Source: Nematostella vectensis (lineage: Eukaryota > Cnidaria > Anthozoa > Actiniaria > Edwardsiidae). From it: 64,000 nt of DNA. The stretch lies in contig NC_064047.1 of NCBI RefSeq assembly GCF_932526225.1, positions 14,142,121 through 14,206,120 on the forward strand, given 5' to 3'. Each line of letters opens with the position of its first letter. Position 1 is the first letter of the stretch. Both the position numbers and the translations under genes were made by a program. Positions 1-11,400 of this stretch are shown here, piece after piece. The notes beneath the pieces are model-generated. The model ran no database searches. It had not been told where the DNA came from and was given only the letters and a program-made list of their open reading frames with translations.

Positions 1-856
1 CCCTAGATATATCACGCGACAAAATAGTTTTGTAGTTTAATATAATAATATTATGATAACTAGTATCTTATTTATCAAAAGATATGAATTACTATTTATA
101 TAATAATATTTATATTTCGAGCTCGCATAATCCGGCCGCCTCGAACTTTGTGTTTTTGGGGTTTTAGTGCCGGAAAAACTATCAAAGCCTACAGGTAGGC
201 TACGAAAACGGCCTCTAATAAATCATCGTAAAATCTCTGATAGGCCCCTGTCGCTTATTTCCTTTTTAGTGCCGAAGAAACCTGCTTGGTTACACAGGGG
301 ACTTATTTCATTTTTTTTTTCAGATCCGACACTAGGTATTTTGGTTCCTATAAAGTCTTAGATGCTATTAATAAGTATTTATATTACTTCATTTGTACAA
401 AAAAACAAAACCCAAATCAGGCAGGGGTGGGGGCTTAATTATTATAGACAGGGGCTTAAATGGGATGGGGGTTAAAAGATCTTTTACTTTAACTTATTTT
501 CTATCCTCGAAAAGGGCTATCTCCCACCTCCCCTACCCCCTCTTTATGAAAAAATTGGACATTTCTGCAAGCCGGGAAGTAATATTTTTCAGTGCCGATA
601 TCTGGAGGGTGGAAACCCCGCGGGTCGAAAAAAAGCAGATCTTAACTGGAAAAGACACAATTCATGAATGCATAGAAGCTTCTTTACTATTTTTTTTATT
701 ATTATTTGGTCATACTAACGAAAAGTGACAATTCTGACATTTGAAAATTTAAATTATACGAGTTCAGCTGTTATGATATACCAAAACACAATTTTTGTCG
801 TATTTATTCTAGTTTTTATTATAAAAATGACGCATTTTGTTCTATGTTCTTCAAAG

Positions 857-1197
857 TGAGTGACCGAGGATACCAGTCCTCCAGCAGGTCATTCTTGTTC
901 ACGCTGTGTAACAAGAATGGCTACCGCCCTGAAAAGTTGCCATTGAGGCGCACGCCAGATGAATATGCCATTTGTGACCGCACACGTTTCGGTCCGGTGT
1001 TTGGTGGTCCGGTGTTTGGTGGTGATTGTGACCTGTACATCGCTTACAACGCGGGGGGTAAAAAAGCGTCCTATACGGAGCCACACACGTACGCTCGTCC
1101 CCAGGGCGCCACATCTGATGGCATGTGTGACGTCTTTGCTGGCACCTGCAAATTCACACCCGACGAAATGGAGGTGTTTCACGAGGTGGTGGACTGA
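857..1197 (+). CDS. Terminal exon of a TLDc-domain protein (copy 1)
   Basis: The exon starts after the acceptor TTCTTCAAAG with two bases of a split codon and runs 112 codons to TGA at 1195. It encodes the second half of a TLDc domain: SFLFTLCNKNG, GPVFGG (written twice in tandem), DCDLYI, and the family's closing FTPDEMEVF. It is the paralogue of 35723-36063, which is the last exon of a TRIM-TLDc gene. The exons that should precede it would lie left of the window, so I cannot say whether this copy belongs to a complete gene. It differs from copy 2 by 24 substitutions, all amino-acid changing. TLDc domains are generally linked to oxidative-stress protection or V-ATPase binding; no function is shown here. 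Confidence 0.8.
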
Positions 1198-3239
1198 ATA
1201 CAGCTTTGAGCGCCTGTAAAGTGACAATAGACATAAAGATGTATAAATATTTGTTAGTTGGTACTGTGTCATGAAATTACTGATTTTGAATTAGGATGTA
1301 TCGTGGAAATACATGTGTCGTGACCCGCGAATGCATCATGGATAGCATGTAAATCACAAAACCACATGTTGTGAAAGCCCCAGTGCAAGTGGTAAAAAGC
1401 ACAAAAAAGATGAAAATAAAAATCAAATTTGAATTTGCTCATTTTTTTGATACCCATGAGCCAACGCGGGCACAAGGATTCTTTAGTTCAGCCTTATTTG
1501 AAGTGTGTATGTACATCTCGAGCTTAATTCAGGATTCTATAACACCAGTGCAGCTTACAAGTTTTGATTAATTAAACTGGCTTTCAAAAACAATGCATTT
1601 TTGATGTTCAAAATCTGTGACGGATTACTGCTGTAATAAGCCATTTAAAGCGAGGCTTTTAGATATACAAGATTGTGAAATAGTTTAAGGGAGAAGTCTG
1701 TTCAATAATTAAGCTGAGGGTAAGGGGGGATTATATGACAATCAATTGGGGGCCTTAAATTAAGGTATCCTGAGTCTTGAGGGATGACACTCCCTTAGGG
1801 CCTGAATGGTGACTCTGGTTAAGCATTTTAACCATGGGCACTCGTCACCTTTTATATTATTTTTATTACATCATATACATGTATAATGTAATATACCTAT
1901 TGAAATGTATAGAAATTTGTGGACAAATAAAGTTGCATGTATGTAGCCTCCTATTCTTGGATGCACAGTCTCCTCGTTATGGCATTATAACACTTGTGAG
2001 GGGGGTTATAAGTCACGTATTTTGGGGTATAGAATTCGGGTATCGCATTTTTGTGTAGTGAAATTTTCCTGGAGTTATGTCTCTTCTGTTGTATTTGTAG
2101 TGGTTTATCATACAAGCGTTGCCATTATTATGAGAGAATATCGGACATCGACCATTCAGAGGGCCCTGCCTTCGTCATTGGGAGAATAATAGTGATGGTT
2201 GGTCTGAGTGAAAGTTTCTTCCGGTGAATTGTTGACCCCGTTTAAGAGAGTCCCTATTATCGAGACGTGTGCCGTGCTAGAAGATTGACACTTTTGTCAG
2301 TGAATAAAGTTGTTACTTTTTTTAGTATATCAAGATATCCCAAAATCAAACCACTTTTTATCGAAAACATGCCCAAGACACAACTTAACTTACATAAGTC
2401 CCATACAGTTTTTATTTGTAGGGAAGAGTAATTATTTAACGGGGGGTGGGGGGAGTGCTGGTATGTTTGGGGGGGAGGGTTACGTATTTTGAGCTGCGAT
2501 TTGGGGGAGGGCCTCAAACGTTAGTTAATTCACACCACGGTCACTATTCGCCATTTTAACGGTATTTTTGCATTTTACATATGAGGCTAAATAACGAATA
2601 ATATGGAAACGCCGCTAGACGTGAAGAATAATCAATGAAACGTAATGATTTGTGACTGGCGTTTAATGTAGACGTAAGGTTAGTTATCTCAGGTCATAGG
2701 TCCAGAATAGACTGGTTGCGGCTGTATCAGATAACTTGTTTTCCAAAACTTAAACTCGCAAACTATCATAGCTATAGTTGGTCGAGTTTGTTTGCAGAAA
2801 ATATATTTTGATATCTTAAAAGGGATTTTTTTAGTGCTGCAACGTTCAGGAACACTCGTGCCATTCCTTAGACGAATAAGAGGCAAGTAAAATGTGTTAT
2901 TTGTGACTTGAGCCTGTCTAGAATCTATAACATATTATGGTAAGGAATGTTTGCGTTGTTTGGTGTGTAATTCTTTTACAACCAAAAAAAGGAATAACGT
3001 CCATCTAGAGATATTTAAGTATATTTTCATTTAGCTTATAAACGTGCCTTATGTTTCTATAGCTGGCCGCTTAGAGAACCTGAGAACGCGAAAACCTGTG
3101 TTACCTTTGTGTTTTAACTTCCGTGTCCAGGCGACATCTTACTCGATGTCAATCCAAGTTTTCTTTAAGGAGCTTTGTTTCCTAAAACATTGCTCAGAAT
3201 TGACACTCTTAGCGTCAATAATACAATTAGCCCTTCCAA
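1198..3239. other. Non-coding DNA of block A
   Basis: This stretch is conserved with 36064-37799 but has no convincing exon. An AATAAA at about 1926 (repeated in copy 2 near 36796) is a possible distant polyadenylation signal for the TLDc exon. The remaining short frames lack splice sites or recognisable motifs. Confidence 0.5.
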
Positions 3240-3953
3240 GTCCCTATGCTATTCGTGTTATGTCTTAGCTCGTATCTAAAAATCCCTATGCTATTCGTGT
3301 TATGTCTTAGCTCGTATCTAAAAGTCCCTATGCTATTCGTGTTATGTCTTAGCTCGTATCTAAAAGTCCCTATGCTATTCGTGTTATGTCTTAGCTCGTA
3401 TCTAAAAGTCCCTATGCTATTCGTGTTATTTCTTAGCTCGTATCTAAAAGTCCCTATGCTATTCGTGTTATGTCTTAGCTCGTATCTAAAAGTCCCTATG
3501 CTATTCGTGTTATGTCTTAGCTCGTACCTAAAAGTCCCTATGCTATTCGTGTTATGTCTTAGCTCGTATCTAAAAGTCCCTATGCTATTAGTGTTATGTC
3601 TTAGCTCGTATCTAAAAGTCCCTATGCTATTCATGTTATGTCTTAGCTCGTATCTAAAAGTCCCTATGCTATTCGTGTTATGTCTTAGCTCGTATCTAAA
3701 AGTCCATATGCTATTCGCGTTATGTCTTAGCTCGTATCTAAAAGTCCCTATGCTATTCGCGTTATGTCTTAGCTCGTATCTAAAAGTCCCTATGCTATTC
3801 GTGTTATGTCTTAGCTCGTATCTAAAAGTCCCTATGCTATTCGTGTTATGTCTTAGCTCGTATCTAAAAGTCCTTATGCTATCCGTGTTATGTCTTAGCT
3901 CGTATCTAAATGTCCCTATGCTATTCGTGTTATGTCTTAGCTCGTATCTAAAA
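3240..3953. repeat. 42-bp minisatellite, about 17 units, copy 1
   Basis: The unit contains ATGCTATTCGTGTTATGTC followed by TTAGCTCGTATCTAAAAGTCCCT. Because 42 is a multiple of three, it is open in several frames and gives spurious proteins such as repeated MLFVLCLSSYLKVP. Units are highly alike. It is followed by a short unique sequence shared with copy 2. Confidence 0.95.
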
Positions 3954-4523
3954 GATCTTTATGATCCATTCAGCATTATAAAAGAGTGTTTTGAAGCAGA
4001 TGTACAGTATAAGTACAAACCAAAAAGGCGCAAATGTCTCAAATCTTCTCTTACTATTCATAACTTAAAGATGATGTGATAAGAATGTGGTCTTTAGAAA
4101 CCACTTTGATCCCCTCTAATCTCTCTCAGCCGCTCACAGAAGCTGTTTATTAGCGAGCACATCTCAAACTCAGGTCTGTACAGGACCGCAAATGATCCCC
4201 GGCGCGCGAATGATCCCCAAAAACATAATATGCCCACAAATGTTCCCGTAATAATCCACGGAATAAAACACTATGGAGTGCTTACTAGCTTTACCCTATA
4301 CTAGAAACATGCTTTTTTTTGTAGAAAAAAAAGAAACAATAATACTGTCGACAGTATCACGACAATATCGCAATAATAGGAATATGCAAGGCAGTGCATA
4401 ACTCTGCATAACATGATGGTCTGGATGGGGTTAACCGACTGGCGACAAACGGCCTGAAGAGTAACCGACTACCGACAAAACATGAAAACTAGTGACTAGC
4501 GACAAAAAATATTTGCCGGCTAC
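3954..4523. other. Unique tail of block A
   Basis: About 570 bases of non-coding DNA conserved with 38390-38947. I see no gene. It ends with short repeats of the type GACTACCGACAAA. Confidence 0.5.
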
Positions 4524-4713
4524 AGACAGACAGACGGACAGACAGACGGGCGGACAGACGGACAGACGGACAGACGGACAGACGGACAGACGGACAGACG
4601 GACAGACGGACAGACGGACAGACGGACAGACGGACAGACGGACAGACGGACAGACGGACAGACAGACAGACAGACGGACAGACGGACAGATGGACAGACA
4701 GACGGACAGACGG

Positions 4714-4759
<46 letters not shown>

Positions 4760-4854
4760 GGACAGACAGAGGGACAGACGGACAGACAGACGGACGGACG
4801 GACGGACGGACGGACGGACAGACAGACGGACGGACAGACAGAGAGACAGACGGA

Positions 4855-4895
<41 letters not shown>

Positions 4896-5033
4896 AAGGG
4901 ACAGACGGACGGACGGACGGACAGACAGACAGAGAGACAGACGGAAGACAGAGAGACAGACAAACAGACAGACAGACGGACGGACGGACGAACGGATGAA
5001 TGGACGGACGGACGGACGGACGGGTGGATAGAT
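4524..5033. repeat. CAGA/CGGA microsatellite at the A-B junction
   Basis: A degenerate tetranucleotide array of CAGA and CGGA blocks. The same array at 58159-58386 is shorter and lies inside an intron of the VWDE-like gene. Here it forms the seam between duplication blocks A and B. The open frames (SVCLSVRPSVC and TDRQTDGR repeats) are low-complexity artefacts. Confidence 0.95.
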
Positions 5034-5285
5034 TGGATAGATCGGTACTTTGTAGCTGTTACTTTGACATTGTAATTTTTGTTTCTCAAATTATATGCTA
5101 CACAAAGGCAGTTTGTTTGAGTCATCCAAGATTAGACAAGATTATACAATGAACACTTTTTCTTCCCGGAGTTATTTTGGTCTATGCAAAGGTAAATTTG
5201 TTAGAGGATTACCATTCAAATATTTAATATCAACAATCCTCTTCACCATATCAATAAGCTCTTTTTTCATCATCATTATTTTCAG

Positions 5286-5418
5286 ATATCGTAGAAAACC
5301 TTTGCCCTAACGAGTGCAGTAACCATGGCAACTGCTCAAACAGCACTTGTATCTGCGAAGAAGGTTTCACATCACTAGACTGCTCCTTGTCAATCAACAC
5401 AGTACCAGAACTTTTAGG
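5286..5418 (+). CDS. EGF-like exon of VWDE-like gene, copy 1
   Basis: It follows the acceptor ATTATTTTCAG and encodes an EGF domain with six cysteines (CPNECSNHGNC, CICEEGF, DC), ending at donor GG|GTAGGT. It enters with two bases of a codon and leaves with two. The two differences from copy 2 (58643-58775) are both silent. The last 30 bases of the exon together with the donor are re-used as the unit of the array that follows. Confidence 0.8.
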
Positions 5419-8400
5419 GTAGGTGAACAACTGGTAACATGTCAATCGACACAGTACCAGAATTTCTAGGGTAGGTGACAACTGGTAACATTTCAATCGA
5501 CACAGTACCAGAATTTCTAGGGTAGGTGAACAAGCGGTAACATGTCAATCACCACAGCACCAGGACTTCTTGGGTAGGTAAACAAATGATAACCTGTCAA
5601 TCGACACAGTACATGAACTTCTGGGGTAGGTGAACAAACGGTAAGATGTCAATCGACACAGTACATTAACTTCTTGGGTAGGTGAACAAACGGTAAGATG
5701 TCAATCAACACATCGTTTCCGTATCATTTCTGCAGTTTTCAATATTGAGGAACTCGTGTCAACGAATTCCAACTGCTAAATCGCCTTTTGGCCTCCATGA
5801 TTCAATGTAACGGAATTTGGTGCTGTTTCAGCGCTGGTCAGCGCCTTAAGGGGAGGTGGCGTGGTTTGAAACCATTTCAGTGCTGGCCAGCTGAAACGCT
5901 CTAAGGATTGAATGGCAGAAACCAGAAGGCGATTTAGTTACAGTCGTCTGCGAGAGTACACAGAATATGCAGCCAAGTACCCAGGATTTGCCGAGAGGGG
6001 TGCGCAGCAATAGGTATCATCTGAAAAAAGCAAAGTATTTGAAGAATCCTTAATAAGAAATGGCCCACTTTTTGGCCGCCAAGGGGGGTGCGCACGCACC
6101 CTGCGCATCCCCCTGTGTACGCGCCTAATATGTCAAACTGCAGTAATAGAGAGAGAAGACCGAGAGGCGAAGTCTATGACTGAGAGAGTATGGTAATGAC
6201 CCTCAAAAATATGGTAATGACCCTCAAACAATATGATTATGACCCTCAAACAATATGGTAATGACCCTCAAACAATATGGTAATGACCTTCAAACAATAT
6301 GGTAATGACCCTCAAACAATATCCTCATGACCAAGGCAATATGGCTGAAACTGGAAAGTCATCATAATCACGTGTCTTCTTTGCCGTCATCATCAACATC
6401 GTAATCATAATCACCATCACCATCACCATAATAATAATAATAATATTAATAATCTTTATTGAGGAGAGCTTTTTCATTTAAAATGATTTTCAAAAAGGAC
6501 CTCGACTTATAAATAATAACAGTAATCTATAAAAAATATATGGAAAAAAAAAATATTGTTGATATATCGTTACATTAAAAAAATACTATGATAAAAATAC
6601 CTAGGTTAAAAATTGAGAAATACTACGTTTAAAAGTACAAATATTTGTGCATCTCTTAATGTCCTGGCTAAGTGAGTTAAAATCCTTGACTGCATGGTAC
6701 TCAGTTCTTTGTTTGCCCCAGTTTCTTTTCACACTAGGGAGCCTAATATTACATTTGTTTCTGGTATTATAATTATGTTGATCTTCGAGTTTTAACAGAT
6801 CCATTTCATGCTCTACGAGACCATTTAAACATTGGTCTCATCACCATCACCATCACCATCACCATCACCATCACCATCACCATCACCATCACCATCACCA
6901 TCACCATCACCATCACCATCACCATCACCATCACCATCACCATCACCATCACCATCACCATCATCATCATCATCATTATCATCATCATCCTTATCATCGT
7001 CGTCGTAACCATTGTCAATATCATTATCTTCATCATTATCTTCGTCCTCTTCCTCTTCCTTGCCAGCGTTCATTACTATCTTCACCATTATCAACAATGA
7101 CAAAAACAACAGTATTTATCTTCTCAATGTGTGATTAAAGTCGATGGTTCTCCTAGGATTCACGATGGGGGTCTGTGTGACATTAGAAGGATGCCATGCA
7201 AGAAGACCAACATCTTTGGTGATGGATTTATACCTTCAGAGAATCTCACATGTCACGCAACCGAATTCAAGGTGAAAAAAATAAGTTTGGTTTATCTCAC
7301 AGTCCCGTTGTCAGTTTCTAAACTGTGATTGATCTCATATCAGGTGTATGGCAACAACTGGACACCAAACTCATCACCACACGAGCTACAAGGCGAACAG
7401 TTTGACTTATTTGGGGTCAAATGCAGCCTTCCGGACCCTCCAACGAAGATAGGGGACTACGAAAATCTCGGGACCCCCGCGGGAGGACTGCACACTAGGA
7501 TCTCCAACAACAAGATCGACGCCAGTCTGGAGAAGATGAGGTTTATATCGTACGACTCCGTCTGTATGAGGTGCAGCAAGACAGGCACTTTTGTCCTCAG
7601 GGTATGTATACGAACGCCCCCTTCCCCTCCCCCCCTGGGAAATATATCCCGAATATCACTACCTATAAAAAGTGATTGAAAAATATTCTAAAAAGTTCAG
7701 ACTTAGATTTATGAATTTGTCAAAGTGTGAGAGTTTGATATCATCCGAGGGATCTAGGCCTCGATAACTCGACAATCCCGTTAACTTGATTACAATTCTA
7801 TAGAATGGCACCATCTATAACACGAAAACTATTTTCCACCGAGTAAGGGACAGACCCCCCCCCCCCCCCATCATATTGATAGATTTACTAATACCAATAG
7901 ACAGAAGGGATTAACAAACATAAAAAAATGAGCACATCAATCAAGGGAGCACGGCAAAATGTGTTCCTATTTAACGAATGCTTTCCGAAGAGAGGGAGAT
8001 GCACATCGTGCATCCTTCGTCGGCACTTCGTGTCGACACTACGCGTATCCCATATCTTCGGGCAGATGATACGAACAAAGACACAGTTGACAAACATAAT
8101 CCACTTCATAATCCGAGCCCCACACCCCCAACAGCGCTACTGATAACTCCCCTTACAAAACAAACACACATGACGCGTTGCATAACAAAGGAGTCTGGGT
8201 AAACCCCTAGAGTCGAGACTGATAGGCCGAGAGTCGAACAAGATATCTGAAATATGTTTTAAAGTAAAAATAAAATTCATGAGCGAGGAAAAGTAAAACT
8301 CTTCGATATTTTAGATATCTTTCCGACTTTCGGCCTATAAGTCTCGAGTCTCTGACTTTCGACTCTTGGGGTTTACCCAGATTCCATAACAAAGTGGTTT

Positions 8401-11400
8401 ATTTTCGTAATAATCTCAATCGCGCGTTTAATGAAGCACATTCTGCCGTGCTCCCTTGCATCAATCGAGCATAGCACCTAGCTCGTCCCTAAATACTCCG
8501 TCTTGTGTCCCCTTTTCGCCGATATGCCTTAAACTGATTCCCATGAACGTTTCATTATCATCTCAATGTTTTAGCATGACTCCTGCTTGATCAATGGCCA
8601 CTGTTTTGCGCAAAACGATGCTAAACCGAACGAGTGGTGTCGTCAATGCCAGCCAGATACCAGCCAATTTACATGGAGTCGGCGTAAAGGTAAAATGGAA
8701 AGAGCCAGTTTACATGGAACAGGCGTAAAGGTAAAACGCAAAGAGCAAATTTACATGGAACAGGCGTAAATGTAGAACGCAAAGAGCCAGTTTACATGGA
8801 ACAGGCCTAAAGGTAAAACGCAAACAGTTTACATGGAACACGCGTAAAGGTAAAACGCAATCAGTCAGTTTACATGGAACAGGCGTAAAGGTAAAACGCA
8901 AACAGTCATTTTTACATGAAACAGGCGTAAAGCTAAAACGCAAACAGTCAGTTTTCATGGAACAGGTGTAAAGGTAAAACGCAAACAGTCAGTTTAAATG
9001 GAACAGGCGTTAAGGTAAAACACAAACAGTCAGTTTACATGGAACAGGCGTAAAGGTAAAACGCAAACAGTCATTTTTACATGGAACAGGCGTAAAGGTA
9101 AAACGCAAACAGTCAGTTTTCATGGAACAGGCGTAAAGGTAAAACGCAAACAGTCAGTTTAAATGGAACAGGCGTTAAGGTAAAACACAAACAGTCAGTT
9201 TACATGGAACAAGCGTAAATGTAGAACGCAAAGCGCCAGTTTACATGGAACAGGCCTAAAGGTAAAACGCAAACAGTTTACATATAACAGGCGTAAAGGT
9301 AAAACGCAAACAGTCATTTTTACATGAAACAGGCGTAAAGCTAAAACGCAAACAGTCAGTTTTCATGGAACAGGTGTAAAGGTAAAACGCAAACAGTCAG
9401 TTTAAATGGAACAGGCGTTAAGGTAAAACACAAACAGTCAGTTTACATGGAACAGGCGTAAAGGTAAAACGCAAACAGTCATTTTTACATGGAACAGGCG
9501 TAAAGGTAAAACGCAAACAGTCAGTTTTCATGGAACAGGCGTAAAGGTAAAACGCAAACAGTCAGTTTAAATGGAACAGGCGTTAAGGTAAAACACAAAC
9601 AGTCAGTTTACATGGAACAAGCGTAAATGTAGAACGCAAAGCGCCAGTTTACATGGAACAGGCCTAAATGTAGAACGCAAAGAGCCAGTTTACATGGAAT
9701 ACGCGTTAAGGTAAAACGCAAACAGCCAGATTACAGGGAACAGGCGTAAAGGTAAAACGCAAACAGTCATTTTTACATTGAACAGGCGTAAAGGTAAAAC
9801 GCAAACAGTCAGTTTTCATCGAACAGGCTTTAAGGTAAAACACAAACAGTCAGTTTACATGGAACAGGCGTAAAGGTAAAACGCAAAGAGCCAGTTTACA
9901 TGGAACAGGCGTAAAGGTTAAACATAAACAGTCAGTTTACATGAAACAGGCTTAAAGGTAAATCGCAAACAGTCAGTTTTCATGGAACAGGCGTAAAGGA
10001 AAAACGCAAAGAGCCAGTTTACATGGAACAGGCGTAATTGTAAAACGCAAACAGTCAGTTTACATGGAACAGGCGTAATGCTGGAACGCAAACAGTCAGT
10101 TTACATAGAACAAGCGTAATTGTGAAACGCAAATAGTCAGTTTACATGGAACAAGCGTAATGGTGAAAACGATAGAGGAATCTTTCAGCCAGTGATTCAT
10201 GGTCATCACACACTTTGAAGTAAATAGTTTGAATAATTTAGAATTCAAAATGCTACAAAATGGAATACGTGATTTTGTGGCGCTATTTACGCAAGGCAAC
10301 ACTTTACGGATACATGCATTCGAAGCGAAGAAGTCAAGAACAAAAACGGTGTCCGAAGTTTGAACTTTAGTTTTTTTTTTTTTTTTTTTTAGATTTGATA
10401 ATGAAAACACTGGCTATTTCAATGAAGTGGCAATTTTATATTGACTAAATATTACTTAAATATCTTTTTCAGTTAATTCCCCGCCTGTTTTCACCACACT
10501 TCCAGTTCAATTCGCATTAGTTGGAGAGAATTTATCGCTTCAGATTGAAGCTCTGGATCCAGATAACCGTCCCGTTACGTACTCCCTTGCCAACACCGAC
10601 GCGCAGGGCTACGTGTTCACGCCAGATGGACAACTGAACATCACCATGACCACCTCCGACAGCAAGACGTTCAAATTCGTAGCCACCGATGAGTGCAACG
10701 CCAGCGATACAACGACAGTTACTGTAAAGGCGATGGACTGCCCGTGCCAACACGGGGGAACATGCCATCCCCACCCCTACCACCCACGGGGGTCTGGCCA
10801 GTACGAGTGCGCCTGCCCTGCGGGATTCAACGGAAGCCGATGTGAAAGTGACATTGATGATTGCCAACCTAGCCTTTGTGTCAACGGTAAGGCGAAAGCC
10901 CGTGAAATGATGGCGAGGTGGTAATCTTGTGAATTATTTGTCACCATTACCCCCATTCTTTATGGTACATTTTAGTTACCATGTTTGTGTGTAGCACGTT
11001 TGCACGATATTAAAATATCACGTTTGCATGAGCGATCATATTTGATCTAGCATGTACTTATTAATAATAAAAAAAACTTTTAATCGAGTAATGTTAGTTA
11101 AGTAGTAAATGTAATGGTTTATGTAGTGAAAACATTCAAAACTCACTTTTATTCAACTCCGCTTTCTCCAGGAAATGAAACCTATTTGGTCACGCTTTCC
11201 GAGTCTCGCTAGAATAGTTCCATTCTTGTGACCAGAACCGTTCACCAGATTGGCAAAATAGCTATTGAATAATTAATGAAGTTTGAAAGAGCTATTGCCT
11301 TTTATCGGGTTTTACCACTGTATGCATTGTTACGCGACCACCGGAATAAATCGGCGATTGGCAATTGGCGATTCTTAGCCGTCAATCAAATGGAGCCGGT

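Larger units (their letters stand above)
1..4523. repeat. Segmental duplication block A, copy 1
   Basis: This block aligns nearly base for base with 34868-38947. Similarity is already present at base 1, so its left end lies outside the window. It contains the last exon of a TLDc gene (857-1197), about 2 kb of non-coding DNA and a 42-bp array. Copy 2 lacks about 280 bases present here near 2733-3010 and has fewer 42-bp units. The right end is sharp: after the shared ACTAGCGACAAAAAATATTT, copy 1 enters a CAGA/CGGA microsatellite while copy 2 continues with unrelated DNA. Confidence 0.95.
4524..8960. repeat. Segmental duplication block B, copy 1
   Basis: This region matches 58157-64000, starting in the CAGA/CGGA array and running through the EGF, VDG, VYG and CLINGHC exons into the 41-bp array. 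Copy 2 leaves the window inside that array, so the right end of the homology is unknown. Differences include a retroelement found only here (6430-6834) and 2.3 kb found only in copy 2 (61408-63714). Confidence 0.93.

Noticed and set aside
3246..4079. 277-codon membrane-like protein (MLFVLCLSSYLKVP repeats)
   Set aside because: It comes from the 42-bp array. The matching array in copy 2 has 41-base units that break the frame, so it is not maintained as coding.
4489..5125. SVCLSV / TDRQTDGR repeat proteins on both strands
   Set aside because: Products of a tetranucleotide microsatellite.
6806..7109. MVMVMV and GDGDGD proteins (also at 59597-59974)
   Set aside because: Products of the CATCAC hexanucleotide tract.
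8662..10168. CRISPR-like array
   Set aside because: The repeats are adjacent without unique spacers of constant size; variation is point changes within one unit, and the context is a eukaryotic intron. The same holds for the arrays at 3240, 13610, 20262, 39465, 42145 and 44881.
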